Shown in pieces: positions 43,116 through 50,941 of a stretch of DNA of 64,000 bases. This DNA comes from Ga0077527 sp021300125. GTDB lineage: Bacteria; Pseudomonadota; Gammaproteobacteria; Burkholderiales; SG8-41. The notes beneath the pieces are model-generated. The model was not told the DNA's origin. It did not search any database and saw only the letters and a program-made list of their open reading frames with translations. The position numbers were made by a program, and so were the translations under genes. Each line of letters begins with the position of its first letter. Positions within the stretch are counted from its first letter, which is position 1. The stretch spans positions 5,099 to 69,098 of the forward strand of contig JBKDUF010000047.1 of the NCBI GenBank assembly GCA_046339595.1. The letters are read 5' to 3'.

Positions 43116-44016
43116 GCCGATGGCGCGGCATTTGAGCTGGCGCGCCGGAGGACGCGTGCGCCAGGCTTATCTGCCTGCGGATCTCGATGACCTGGCGCTG
43201 TTCCTGCGCGGCCTGCCGGGCAACGAGGCGGTGTATCTGGTCGGTCTGGGCAGTAACCTGCTGGTGCGCGATGGCGGCCTTGATGCCACCGTCGTTTTCA
43301 CCCACCGCGCACTGCGCGAGGCCGCAGTGGTGACCGATGCGGCCGGCGGCGAGATCCGTGCTGCTGCCGGCGTTGCCTGTCCGAAACTGGCACGCATGGC
43401 AGCGGTCAATGCACTCGCCGGCGCGGAGTTCCTCGCCGGAATTCCGGGTACGCTGGGCGGCGCGCTGGCGATGAACGCCGGCTGTTACGGCGGTGAAACC
43501 TGGAATCTGGTGCAGTCGGTTCGCACCATCGACCGTGCCGGAGTGCTGCGCGATCGCACCCCGGGCCATTACATGATCGGCTATCGCAGCGTCGTGCGGC
43601 GCTGCCGCGAGTTTCCCTGCGTGCCGGGCGAGGACGGCCGTGGCGGACGCGAAGAGTGGTTCGTCGGTGCGACGTTGCGCCTGGCCCGGGGCGACAGCGT
43701 TCAGTCGCGCGCCACCATCCAGTCGCTGCTGGCGCGGCGCATTGCCAGCCAGCCGCTGGGGCAGCCCAACGCGGGTTCGGTATTCCGTAATCCTCCGGGT
43801 GACCATGCCGCTCGGCTGATCGAGGCGGCAGGTCTCAAGGGCCACCGCATCGGCGGTGCCGCGATTTCGGCAAAGCATGCCAATTTCATCGTCAACGAGG
43901 GCGGGGCCACGGCAGCTGACATTGAATCGCTGATCGCGCTTGCGCAGCAGACCGTGTACAGCCGCTTCGGCATCGAGCTTGAGCGCGAGGTACGCGTGAT
44001 CGGGGAGACGGCATGA
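43051..44016 (+). CDS. murB: UDP-N-acetylenolpyruvoylglucosamine reductase MurB
   Basis: FAD-dependent NADPH reductase completing UDP-MurNAc. 321 residues from ATG 43051; ATG 43057 and GTG 43045 are nearby alternatives and none has a strong ribosome site. VGLGSNLLVRDGGLDATVV and FLAGIPGTLGGALAMNAGCYGG are FAD-binding; the YRSVVRR loop, PNAGSVFRNPPGDHAARLIE and ISAKHANFIVNEG carry catalytic residues. Overlaps ddl as ATGA. Confidence 0.95.
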   Translation: MNMDEQQQLSSQGLRGELRRDEPMARHLSWRAGGRVRQAYLPADLDDLALFLRGLPGNEAVYLVGLGSNLLVRDGGLDATVVFTHRALREAAVVTDAAGGEIRAAAGVACPKLARMAAVNALAGAEFLAGIPGTLGGALAMNAGCYGGETWNLVQSVRTIDRAGVLRDRTPGHYMIGYRSVVRRCREFPCVPGEDGRGGREEWFVGATLRLARGDSVQSRATIQSLLARRIASQPLGQPNAGSVFRNPPGDHAARLIEAAGLKGHRIGGAAISAKHANFIVNEGGATAADIESLIALAQQTVYSRFGIELEREVRVIGETA

Positions 44017-44936
44017 GTGGCGCCCCTCGCAACTACGGCAAGGTTGCGGTGCTGTTCGGCGGCCGCAGCGCGGAGCGCGAGATTTCGCTGATGAGCGGCG
44101 CCAATGTGCTGAAGGCCTTGCAGCAAGCCGGGATCGACGCGCACGCTTTCGACCCCGCCCAGCGCAGCGTGTTCGAGCTCGAGCGGGACGGTTTCGAGCG
44201 CGTGTTCATCGCGCTGCACGGGCGTTACGGCGAGGACGGTACGGTGCAGGGTGCGCTGGAACTGATGGGTATCCCTTATACCGGCAGCGGGGTGATGGCC
44301 TCGGCGCTGGCGATGGACAAGGTGCGCACCAAGATGGTCTGGGCCGCGGCGGGGATTCCGACGCCGCGCTACGAGGTCGTCACCGCAGGCAGCGACTGGG
44401 CCGGGGTGGCAAGGCGCCTCGGCCTGCCGCTGATCGTGAAGCCGGCACGCGACGGCTCAAGTATCGGCTTGACCAAGGTGGCAAGGGTCGAGGATCTGGC
44501 GGCGGCTTTCGAACTGGCGGCCAGGCAGGACGCCTTCGTGATGGCCGAGGAATTCATTGCCGGCGAAGAATATACCGCCGGCTTTCTCGGCGACAGCGCA
44601 CTACCGCTGATCCGCATCGAGGCGCCGCAGGGCAACTACAATTACCAGAACAAGTATTTCAGCGATGACACCAAATACCACTGCCCCTGTGGCCTGCCGC
44701 AGGCCGAGGAATCGCGCATCCGCGGCCTGGTGATGCAGGGTGCGCAGGCCCTGGGCTGCGCCGGCTGGGGACGCTCCGACCTGATCCGCCGCGCCGACGG
44801 CAGCGTGCATTTCCTCGAGATGAACACTTCGCCGGGCATGACCGGCCACAGCCTGGTGCCGATGGCCGCGCGCGAAGCCGGACTTTCATTCACGCAGCTC
44901 GTGCTGCGCATCCTGGAGCTGGCCCATGTGGGATAA
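44013..44936 (+). CDS. ddlB: D-alanine-D-alanine ligase
   Basis: 307 residues, ATP-grasp fold. VAVLFGGRSAEREISLMSG, MASALAMDKVRTKMVW, LIVKPARDGSSIGLTKV, WGRSDLIRRADGSVHFLEMNTSPGMT (metal and ATP ligands). Makes the dipeptide used by MurF. Complete; overlaps ftsQ by 11 bases. Confidence 0.96.
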   Translation: MSGAPRNYGKVAVLFGGRSAEREISLMSGANVLKALQQAGIDAHAFDPAQRSVFELERDGFERVFIALHGRYGEDGTVQGALELMGIPYTGSGVMASALAMDKVRTKMVWAAAGIPTPRYEVVTAGSDWAGVARRLGLPLIVKPARDGSSIGLTKVARVEDLAAAFELAARQDAFVMAEEFIAGEEYTAGFLGDSALPLIRIEAPQGNYNYQNKYFSDDTKYHCPCGLPQAEESRIRGLVMQGAQALGCAGWGRSDLIRRADGSVHFLEMNTSPGMTGHSLVPMAAREAGLSFTQLVLRILELAHVG

Positions 44937-45660
44937 GCCGGCAGTGCTCAACCGGGTTTCCGACCTGCTGATGCTGGCGGCGCTGTGCGGCGTGCTCTAC
45001 GGCCTTGCCGCGTGGGCAATGCGCCTGCCGGTTTTTTCCATCACCGCGGTGCGCATTGCCACGCCGCTGGTGCATGTCACACCCGAGCAGGTGCAGGCGA
45101 TCGTCCAGCGGGAGATCCGCGGCACGCTGTTCACGCTGCAGCCGGCCGGCACGCGCGCCGCGTTCGAGAAGCTGCCGTGGGTGCGCAATGCCGACGTGCG
45201 CCGGCAATGGCCGGGCACGATCGAAGTACGGCTGCACGAGCATCTGCCTTTCGCGCGCTGGGGCAAGACGGCGCTGGTCAACGTGCATGGCGAGGTGTTT
45301 GTGGCTGCATACGACGGCGAGCTGCCGGTGTTCAACGGACCCTCGGGCACCGCGAAGGAAATCACCATCCAGTACCGCCATTTCCGCGCCAGCCTGGAGC
45401 CGATCGGCCGCCATCCCGGGGAGGTCAGCATGACACCGCGGCGCGCCTGGCAACTGCAGCTGGATGACGGCATGACGCTCGATCTCGGGCGCGACAACGT
45501 CGAGGAACGGCTGCGCCGCTTCGTCGAGCTTTACCCGCGAACCATTGCCCGCATGACGCGGCCGGTGGATCGCGTGGACCTGCGTTACGCCAACGGCTTC
45601 GCCGCCCGTGTGCCCGGATTGCCGCCGGTCACCGATGCGAAGGCGAAGCGCGGGGTCTAG
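44926..45660 (+). CDS. ftsQ: Cell division protein FtsQ
   Basis: 244 residues: short cytoplasmic tail, one membrane helix (about 10-31), then a POTRA domain (FSITAVRIATPLVHVTPEQVQAIV) and the beta domain with LPWVRNADVRRQWPGTIEVRLHEHLPFARW. Scaffold linking FtsLB to the divisome. The ATG lies within the end of ddlB. Confidence 0.93.
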   Translation: MWDKPAVLNRVSDLLMLAALCGVLYGLAAWAMRLPVFSITAVRIATPLVHVTPEQVQAIVQREIRGTLFTLQPAGTRAAFEKLPWVRNADVRRQWPGTIEVRLHEHLPFARWGKTALVNVHGEVFVAAYDGELPVFNGPSGTAKEITIQYRHFRASLEPIGRHPGEVSMTPRRAWQLQLDDGMTLDLGRDNVEERLRRFVELYPRTIARMTRPVDRVDLRYANGFAARVPGLPPVTDAKAKRGV

Positions 45661-45687
45661 GACAACGGAAACGGGAACCGTGAACTC

Positions 45688-46926
45688 ATGAGCAAGAACA
45701 GGGACAGCAAGAAACTGGTGGTCGGCCTTGACATCGGCACATCGAAGATCGTGGCCATCGTCGCCGAACTCAAGCCGGAAGGCGGCTACGAGATCATCGG
45801 CATGGGAAGCCACCCCTCCCGAGGCCTGAAAAAGGGGGTCGTGGTCAACATCGAAACCACGGTCAATGCGATCCAGCGCGCGCTCGAGGAAGCCGAGCTG
45901 ATGGCCGACTGCAAGATCCGCGAGGTCTACACCGGCATTGCCGGCAACCATATCAAGAGCTTCAACTCGCAGGGCATGGTCGCGATCAAGGATCGCGAGG
46001 TATCGCAGATGGACATCGACCGCGTGATTGAGACTGCGAAGGCGGTGCAGATCCCCAACGACCAGCAGATTCTGCATGTACTGAACCAGGAATTCATTAT
46101 CGATGGCCAGGAGGACGTGCGCGAGCCGCTGGGCATGTCGGGTGTGCGTCTCGAGGTCAAGGTGCACATCGTCACCGGTGCGGTGTCGTCTGCGCAGAAC
46201 ATCGTCAAGTGCGTGCGCCGCTGCGGGCTCGAGGTCAACGACCTGATCCTGCAGCCGCTGGCCTCGTCCGATGCCGTGCTCTCCGAGGACGAGCGCGAAC
46301 TCGGCGTATGCCTGGTCGACATCGGCGGCGGCACCACCGACATGGCGGTGTTCACCAACGGCGCGATCCGGCATACCGCGGTGATCCCGATCGCCGGCGA
46401 CCAGATCACCAACGACATCGCAATGGCGCTGCGCACGCCGACCAAGGACGCCGAGGACATCAAGCAGCGTTTCGGCTGTGCGCTATCGCAGCTCGCCGAT
46501 CCCCAGGAAATGGTGGATGTGCCCGGGGTCGGAGACCGCAGTACACGGCAACTCTCGCGCAAGACGCTGGCCGAGGTGATCGAGCCGCGGGTCGAGGAGC
46601 TGTACTCGCTGGTGCAGGCTGAACTGCGGCGCAGCGGCTACGAGGAATTGCTGTCCTCGGGCGTGGTGCTCACCGGTGGCTCCAGCGGAATGCAGGGCAT
46701 GATCGAGCTGGGCGAGGAGATTTTCCACATGCCGGTGCGCATCGGCATGCCGCAGTATGGCGGGGCCCTAGCCGAGGTGGTGCGCAATCCGCGCTATGCC
46801 ACCTGTCTCGGGCTGCTCATCGCCGGAGCGGACGAGTTCAGGCAGCGCGATGTCGCGCGCCAGCACATCGGCAGCCTGCAGCAGGTGGTTGAGCGTATGA
46901 AAAGCTGGTTCAAGGGAAATTTCTGA
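45688..46926 (+). CDS. ftsA: Cell division protein FtsA
   Basis: Actin-fold membrane tether for FtsZ. 412 residues. Phosphate-1 loop VVGLDIGTSKIVAIV, the 1C domain with IREVYTGIAGNHIKSF, phosphate-2 VCLVDIGGGTTDMAVF, adenosine motif VVLTGGSSGMQGM, and the C-terminal amphipathic helix QQVVERMKSWFKGNF that anchors it to the membrane. Start ATG 45688, 27 bases after ftsQ. Confidence 0.97.
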   Translation: MSKNRDSKKLVVGLDIGTSKIVAIVAELKPEGGYEIIGMGSHPSRGLKKGVVVNIETTVNAIQRALEEAELMADCKIREVYTGIAGNHIKSFNSQGMVAIKDREVSQMDIDRVIETAKAVQIPNDQQILHVLNQEFIIDGQEDVREPLGMSGVRLEVKVHIVTGAVSSAQNIVKCVRRCGLEVNDLILQPLASSDAVLSEDERELGVCLVDIGGGTTDMAVFTNGAIRHTAVIPIAGDQITNDIAMALRTPTKDAEDIKQRFGCALSQLADPQEMVDVPGVGDRSTRQLSRKTLAEVIEPRVEELYSLVQAELRRSGYEELLSSGVVLTGGSSGMQGMIELGEEIFHMPVRIGMPQYGGALAEVVRNPRYATCLGLLIAGADEFRQRDVARQHIGSLQQVVERMKSWFKGNF

Positions 46927-47026
46927 ACATGGGCACGCCACAAGGATTTGTCTTTTGCAGGACTTTACGGGTAGCGGTTGCGGTGATTTTCAACATGATC
47001 TTTGCTTGCGGAAAAAGGAGACTCAA

Positions 47027-48193
47027 ATGATCGAACTGATTGATGCACAGACGCAGGAAGCGGTAATCAAGGTGATCGGCGTCGGGGGCTGTGGCGGCAA
47101 CGCCGTGGACCACATGATCGTCCAGGGTGTGCAGGGCGTGGAATTCATCTGCGCCAACACCGATGCCCAGGCCTTGAAGCGCAATCAGGCCAAGACCCAG
47201 CTGCAGCTCGGCACCGCGATCACCAAGGGTCTGGGCGCGGGCGCCAATCCCGAAATCGGACGCCAGGCGGCGATGGAAGACCGCGAGCGTATCGCCGAGC
47301 TGATTTCCGGCGCGGACATGCTGTTCCTCACCGCAGGCATGGGTGGCGGCACCGGCACCGGTGCTGCACCGGTCGTGGCCGAGGTGGCCAAGGAACTCGG
47401 CATCCTCACCGTGGCCGTAGTGACCAAACCTTTTGCCTTCGAGGGCAAGCGGCAGAAACTGGCGCAGGAGGGGCTGGATGCGCTGGCTCAGCATGTCGAT
47501 TCACTGATCGTGATCCCCAACGACAAGCTGATGCAGGTACTCGGCAACTCCGTCACGCTGGACGAGGCCTTCAAGGCCGCCAACGACGTACTGCACGGCG
47601 CGGTCGCCGGCATCGCCGAAATCATCAACTGCCCGGGCATGATCAACGTCGACTTCGCCGACGTGCGCACCGTGATGGGTGAAATGGGCATGGCGATGAT
47701 GGGCTCAGCCAAGGCTTCCGGCCCGGGCCGCGCGCGCGAAGCGGCCGAGCAGGCGGTGGCCTGCCCGCTGCTGGAGGACATCAACATTTCCGACGCCCGC
47801 GGCATTCTGGTCAACATTTCCGCGAGCAAGGGTACCTTTCAGCTCCAGGAAATGTACGACGTGATGGAAACCATCAAGGCGTTCGCTGCGGAATCGGCGA
47901 CCGTGATCGTCGGCACCGTGTACGACGAAAGCCTCGATGACGACCTGCGCGTCACCATCGTTGCCACCGGGCTGGGCAAGCCGCTGGCGCGCCAGCAGCC
48001 CAAGCCGATGATCGTGGTGTCGCAGAAAACCGGCACGGATAACATGGCGGTGGCCGCCGATGTGGATTATGGCGCGCTGGATCAGCCTGCCGTGATCCGC
48101 CGCCGCAACCGCGATGCCACGATTGAGGCGATGCGCCAGTCCGGGGTGGAAATGCTCGACATTCCGGCGTTTCTGCGCAAGCAGGCCGATTGA
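47027..48193 (+). CDS. ftsZ: Cell division GTPase FtsZ
   Basis: Tubulin homologue forming the Z-ring. 388 residues from ATG 47027, preceded by AAAAAGGAG. The upstream extension of the frame has no homology. KVIGVGGCGGNAVDHM, the GTP-binding GGGTGTGAAPVVAEVAK, and T7-loop INVDFADVRTVM are intact. The C-terminal peptide LDIPAFLRKQAD binds FtsA, ZapD and others. The 100-base ftsA-ftsZ gap may contain a promoter; I cannot assign one with confidence. Confidence 0.98.
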   Translation: MIELIDAQTQEAVIKVIGVGGCGGNAVDHMIVQGVQGVEFICANTDAQALKRNQAKTQLQLGTAITKGLGAGANPEIGRQAAMEDRERIAELISGADMLFLTAGMGGGTGTGAAPVVAEVAKELGILTVAVVTKPFAFEGKRQKLAQEGLDALAQHVDSLIVIPNDKLMQVLGNSVTLDEAFKAANDVLHGAVAGIAEIINCPGMINVDFADVRTVMGEMGMAMMGSAKASGPGRAREAAEQAVACPLLEDINISDARGILVNISASKGTFQLQEMYDVMETIKAFAAESATVIVGTVYDESLDDDLRVTIVATGLGKPLARQQPKPMIVVSQKTGTDNMAVAADVDYGALDQPAVIRRRNRDATIEAMRQSGVEMLDIPAFLRKQAD

Positions 48194-48196
48194 GGC

Positions 48197-48226
48197 AGGG
48201 TTCCGCCGGACGGCGGAACCCTCTTC
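48197..48226 (+). terminator. Terminator-like hairpin after ftsZ
   Basis: AGGGTTCCGCC (48197-48207), loop GGAC, GGCGGAACCCT (48212-48222): eleven perfect base pairs four bases after the ftsZ stop, followed by only a short pyrimidine tail (CTT). Likely ends or attenuates dcw transcription before lpxC. Confidence 0.7.
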
Positions 48227-48359
48227 GCGGAGGCGGGTCCAAACGTGCCGGTTTCGTGCTGCGCTGCGACAGCGTGTTATCATAAACGCTTGATTTGACA
48301 CGTGGCATGCTCCGCGGCCCGAACTGTTTCGGCTGCCAGAATCCAGCACAACATCAGCC

Positions 48360-49271
48360 TTGATCCAGCAACGCACACTGAAAAACATGGTTCGTGCCAC
48401 CGGCGTGGGCCTGCACACGGGTGAGAAGGTCCACCTGACGCTACGCCCTGCGCAGCCGGATACCGGCATCGTGTTCCGCCGCATCGACCTCGAACCGCCT
48501 GTGGAAATCAAGGCAGATCCCTATGCGGTTCACGACACCCGGCTGTCGTCCTGCCTGGAAAAAGACGGCGTGCGCGTGCAGACAGTGGAACACCTGATGT
48601 CCGCGCTGGCCGGGCTGGGCGTTGACAACCTGCATGTGGATGTCACCGCCGCCGAGGTGCCGATCATGGACGGCAGCGCCGGTCCCTTCGTCTTCCTGCT
48701 GCAGTCGGCCGGCATCGAGGAGCAGGCTGCGCCCAAGCGCTTCATCCGCATCCTTCAGCCTGTCGAGGTGCGCGACGGAGACAAGTGGGTGCGCTTCGAG
48801 CCCTACAACGGTTTCAGGCTCGAGCTCGCCATCGACTACGCACACCCGGTGTTCGACGCCAGTGCGCAGAAAGTGGTGGTTGATTTCTCGACCACTTCGT
48901 ATGTCAAGGAAGTGGCGCGCGCGCGTACCTTCGGCTTCATGCAGGATGTAGAGAGCATGCGCGCACAGGGCCTCGCGCTCGGCGGCAGCCTCGACAATGC
49001 GATCGTGATGGACGAATACCGCGTGCTCAACAGCGACGGCCTGCGTTATGACAACGAATTCGTCAAGCACAAGGTGCTTGACGCCATCGGCGATCTCTAC
49101 CTGCTTGGTCATCCGCTGATCGGCGCCTTCAGCGGCCACAAGTCCGGCCACGCCATGAACAACCGGCTGTTGCGTGCCCTGCTGGAACGGCAGGAGGCCT
49201 GGGAGTTCGTCAGCTTCGACCGCGCCGAGGACGCGCCGGTTTTTCTGGCCTGGCAGCCCCAGGCCGCCTGA
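48360..49271 (+). CDS. lpxC: UDP-3-O-acyl-N-acetylglucosamine deacetylase LpxC
   Basis: Zinc enzyme for the committed step of lipid A synthesis. 303 residues. The start is TTG 48360 (MIQQRTLKNMVRATGVGLHTG), forced by homology because no ATG or GTG gives the conserved N-terminus. VQTVEHLMSALAGLGVDN (zinc His in EHLMSAL), KHKVLDAIGDLYLLGHPL (His and Asp ligands) and SGHKSGHAMNN are complete. It follows ftsZ at a 166-base gap containing a hairpin, so it probably has some independent transcription. Confidence 0.96.
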   Translation: MIQQRTLKNMVRATGVGLHTGEKVHLTLRPAQPDTGIVFRRIDLEPPVEIKADPYAVHDTRLSSCLEKDGVRVQTVEHLMSALAGLGVDNLHVDVTAAEVPIMDGSAGPFVFLLQSAGIEEQAAPKRFIRILQPVEVRDGDKWVRFEPYNGFRLELAIDYAHPVFDASAQKVVVDFSTTSYVKEVARARTFGFMQDVESMRAQGLALGGSLDNAIVMDEYRVLNSDGLRYDNEFVKHKVLDAIGDLYLLGHPLIGAFSGHKSGHAMNNRLLRALLERQEAWEFVSFDRAEDAPVFLAWQPQAA

Positions 49272-49295
49272 GCGGGTTTCGCGGCGCCTCCAGTC

Positions 49296-49481
49296 ATGCT
49301 GGCGATCCGCGTTTTCGGGCTGATCCTGCTGCTCGCCATCGGCGTTTGCCTGGCGATGTATGTCTGGACCCGTGAGCGCAAATACCTGAATCTGGCCTGG
49401 CGGCTGTTCTGGGGAGGTCTCGCCCTGGGACTGGTGGTGGCGGCAATCTACGCCGGCGAACGCCTGCTGCTGGTGCTCTGA
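49296..49481 (+). CDS. Small two-helix membrane protein downstream of lpxC
   Basis: 61 residues with two hydrophobic stretches, about 3-23 (AIRVFGLILLLAIGVCLAMY) and 38-52, separated by a basic loop WTRERKYLNLAWRLFW. Short proteins of this pattern are common between lpxC and dciA in betaproteobacteria; function unknown. Twenty-four bases after lpxC and convergent with dciA. Confidence 0.7.
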   Translation: MLAIRVFGLILLLAIGVCLAMYVWTRERKYLNLAWRLFWGGLALGLVVAAIYAGERLLLVL

Positions 49482-49490
49482 AGCCCGGTT

Positions 49491-49931
49491 TCAGCCTTTG
49501 CCGCGTCGGCGCGCGGCGAAGCGGGCCAGTGCAGCCTGCAGGTCGGGATCCCGCACTTGCGCCGCAAGCTTTGTGAAATCCTCAATTAAATCAATGGGTA
49601 ATTGATTTTTTTGAGAGCTGGCTGGCGGCTGCGGAGGCGTGCTTTTGACTTGAACTTGCACCTGAATTCCATTAACCTGCGCGCTCTGTTTTTGCAGGTT
49701 CTTGAGCAGGCGCGGCAGGCTTTGCCGTAACTTTGCCGCCACTGCACTATTGTCTGCCGCCACCACCAGTGTTCCGTTCCGGTCAGCGACAACCCGGGTC
49801 GTTGCCAGCAATTCGGTGGGCGCGCAGGCTGCATAAAGCCGTTGCAGCGCAGCGATGCGCTGCATCGCCTGACCCAGAGGCAGGAGTCCCGGCGTGTTGC
49901 CGATCAGGGCTTGCAGTCGACGTGCGGTCAT
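49491..49931 (-). CDS. dciA: DciA-family (DUF721) helicase-loader protein
   Basis: DciA helps load the replicative helicase DnaB in bacteria lacking DnaC. 146 residues from ATG 49931. N-terminal DUF721 core: MTARRLQALIGNTPGLLPLGQAM and TRVVADRNGTLVVAADNSAVAAKLRQSLPRLL. A linker (about 105-125) follows, then a short C-terminal helix (DPDLQAALARFAARRRG). The linker is encoded by the AT-rich element e. Only 21 bases separate its start from the divergent M23 peptidase. Confidence 0.85.
   Translation of the reverse strand: MTARRLQALIGNTPGLLPLGQAMQRIAALQRLYAACAPTELLATTRVVADRNGTLVVAADNSAVAAKLRQSLPRLLKNLQKQSAQVNGIQVQVQVKSTPPQPPASSQKNQLPIDLIEDFTKLAAQVRDPDLQAALARFAARRRGKG
49581..49615. repeat. AT-rich element e inside dciA, long imperfect hairpin
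   Basis: CTCAATTAAATCAAT (49581-49595) and ATTGATTTTTTTGAG (49601-49615) pair at 13 of 15 positions around GGGTA, with AATCAAT/ATTGATT perfect next to the loop. The minus strand contains AAAATCAATTAC, identical to 12619-12630 of element a. It encodes the dciA interdomain linker. Confidence 0.7.
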
Positions 49932-49952
49932 GGCGAACAAGGGAAGAAGACC

Positions 49953-50870
49953 ATGAATATTATTCTGGTTTCCGAGAAGCTGGCGAAGGCGCGAACGATT
50001 ACCCTGGGCTGGCCCCATTTTGCGGCTGCATCCGTGCTGCTTTTCGGCTTCACGGTCACGCTGGCCGCGCTGATGAATTACGGTATCCTGCGTTTTGCCG
50101 GCGAACTGAATATCCCCTATCTGCGCGACGCCTTGGTGTCGATCCAGCGCCAGCAGCACGAGAAGACCCAGTCCTACCTCCAGGACAACCTGAACGCGAT
50201 GGCTGTGCGGCTCGGCCAGATGCAGGCTCAGCTGCTGCGATTGGATACCCTCGGCGAGCGGCTGGCCAAGCTGGCCGGTTTCAAACCCCAGGATCTGATG
50301 TTCGACGAGATCCCTGGCAGGGGTGGCGCCCCCTCATCGGTGCCGAGCCAGAACCTGTCTCTGGGTGACTTCACTCAGCAGCTCGACAAGCTGACCAAGC
50401 AGCTGGAAGACCGCGGCGACAAGCTGGGCCTGCTTGAATCCATGTTCACACAGGAAAGCGCGCGCAAGAAGCTGATTCCGACCAAACTGCCGGTCGAGGG
50501 CGGATGGTATTCGTCGAATTTCGGCTGGCGCATCGATCCGTTCACTGGCCAGCGCGCCTTTCACGAGGGCATCGACTTCATGGCCGAGGAGGGCACGCCG
50601 ATCCTCGCCGCGGCTGCAGGGGTGGTCGTCTTCGCCGAGTTTCACCCTCAATATGGTAATATGATCGAGATTGATCACGGCAACGATCTGATCACGCGCT
50701 ATGCGCATGCGTCTAAGAAATTCGTGAAGGTCGGCGATGTCGTTCTCCGGGGTACGCGGATAGCCGATGTCGGCCGCACCGGACGGGCAACCGGCTCCCA
50801 TCTGCATTTCGAGGTTCGCCAGCGCGGCACCGCACTGCACCCCGCGCGGTTTCTGCAGTTGCCCGGCTAA
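49953..50870 (+). CDS. M23-family peptidoglycan DD-metallopeptidase, membrane anchored
   Basis: 305 residues: one N-terminal membrane helix (about 20-45), a coiled-coil linker (QQHEKTQSYLQDNLNAMAVRL, LTKQLEDRGDKLGLLES), and a LytM domain with HEGIDFMAEEGTPI (HxxxD zinc ligands) and GSHLHFEVRQRG (HxH). Likely cleaves stem peptides during envelope remodelling. Start ATG 49953 behind GGGAAGAAG. Gene order dciA-M23-secA is usual for betaproteobacteria. A strong terminator follows. Confidence 0.92.
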   Translation: MNIILVSEKLAKARTITLGWPHFAAASVLLFGFTVTLAALMNYGILRFAGELNIPYLRDALVSIQRQQHEKTQSYLQDNLNAMAVRLGQMQAQLLRLDTLGERLAKLAGFKPQDLMFDEIPGRGGAPSSVPSQNLSLGDFTQQLDKLTKQLEDRGDKLGLLESMFTQESARKKLIPTKLPVEGGWYSSNFGWRIDPFTGQRAFHEGIDFMAEEGTPILAAAAGVVVFAEFHPQYGNMIEIDHGNDLITRYAHASKKFVKVGDVVLRGTRIADVGRTGRATGSHLHFEVRQRGTALHPARFLQLPG

Positions 50871-50902
50871 AGCGAGAGCGACAAGGTTTCAAGAGATTGC
50901 GA

Positions 50903-50931
50903 GGGGTGGGATTATCCCACCCCTTTTTTTT
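50903..50931 (+). terminator. Strong intrinsic terminator in front of secA
   Basis: GGGGTGGGA (50903-50911), TTA loop, TCCCACCCC (50915-50923), then T8 (50924-50931). Perfect 9-bp GC-rich stem. Its T-run ends 10 bases before the secA ATG, almost touching the ribosome site CGGGAAG. Confidence 0.93.
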
Positions 50932-50941
50932 CGGGAAGTCC

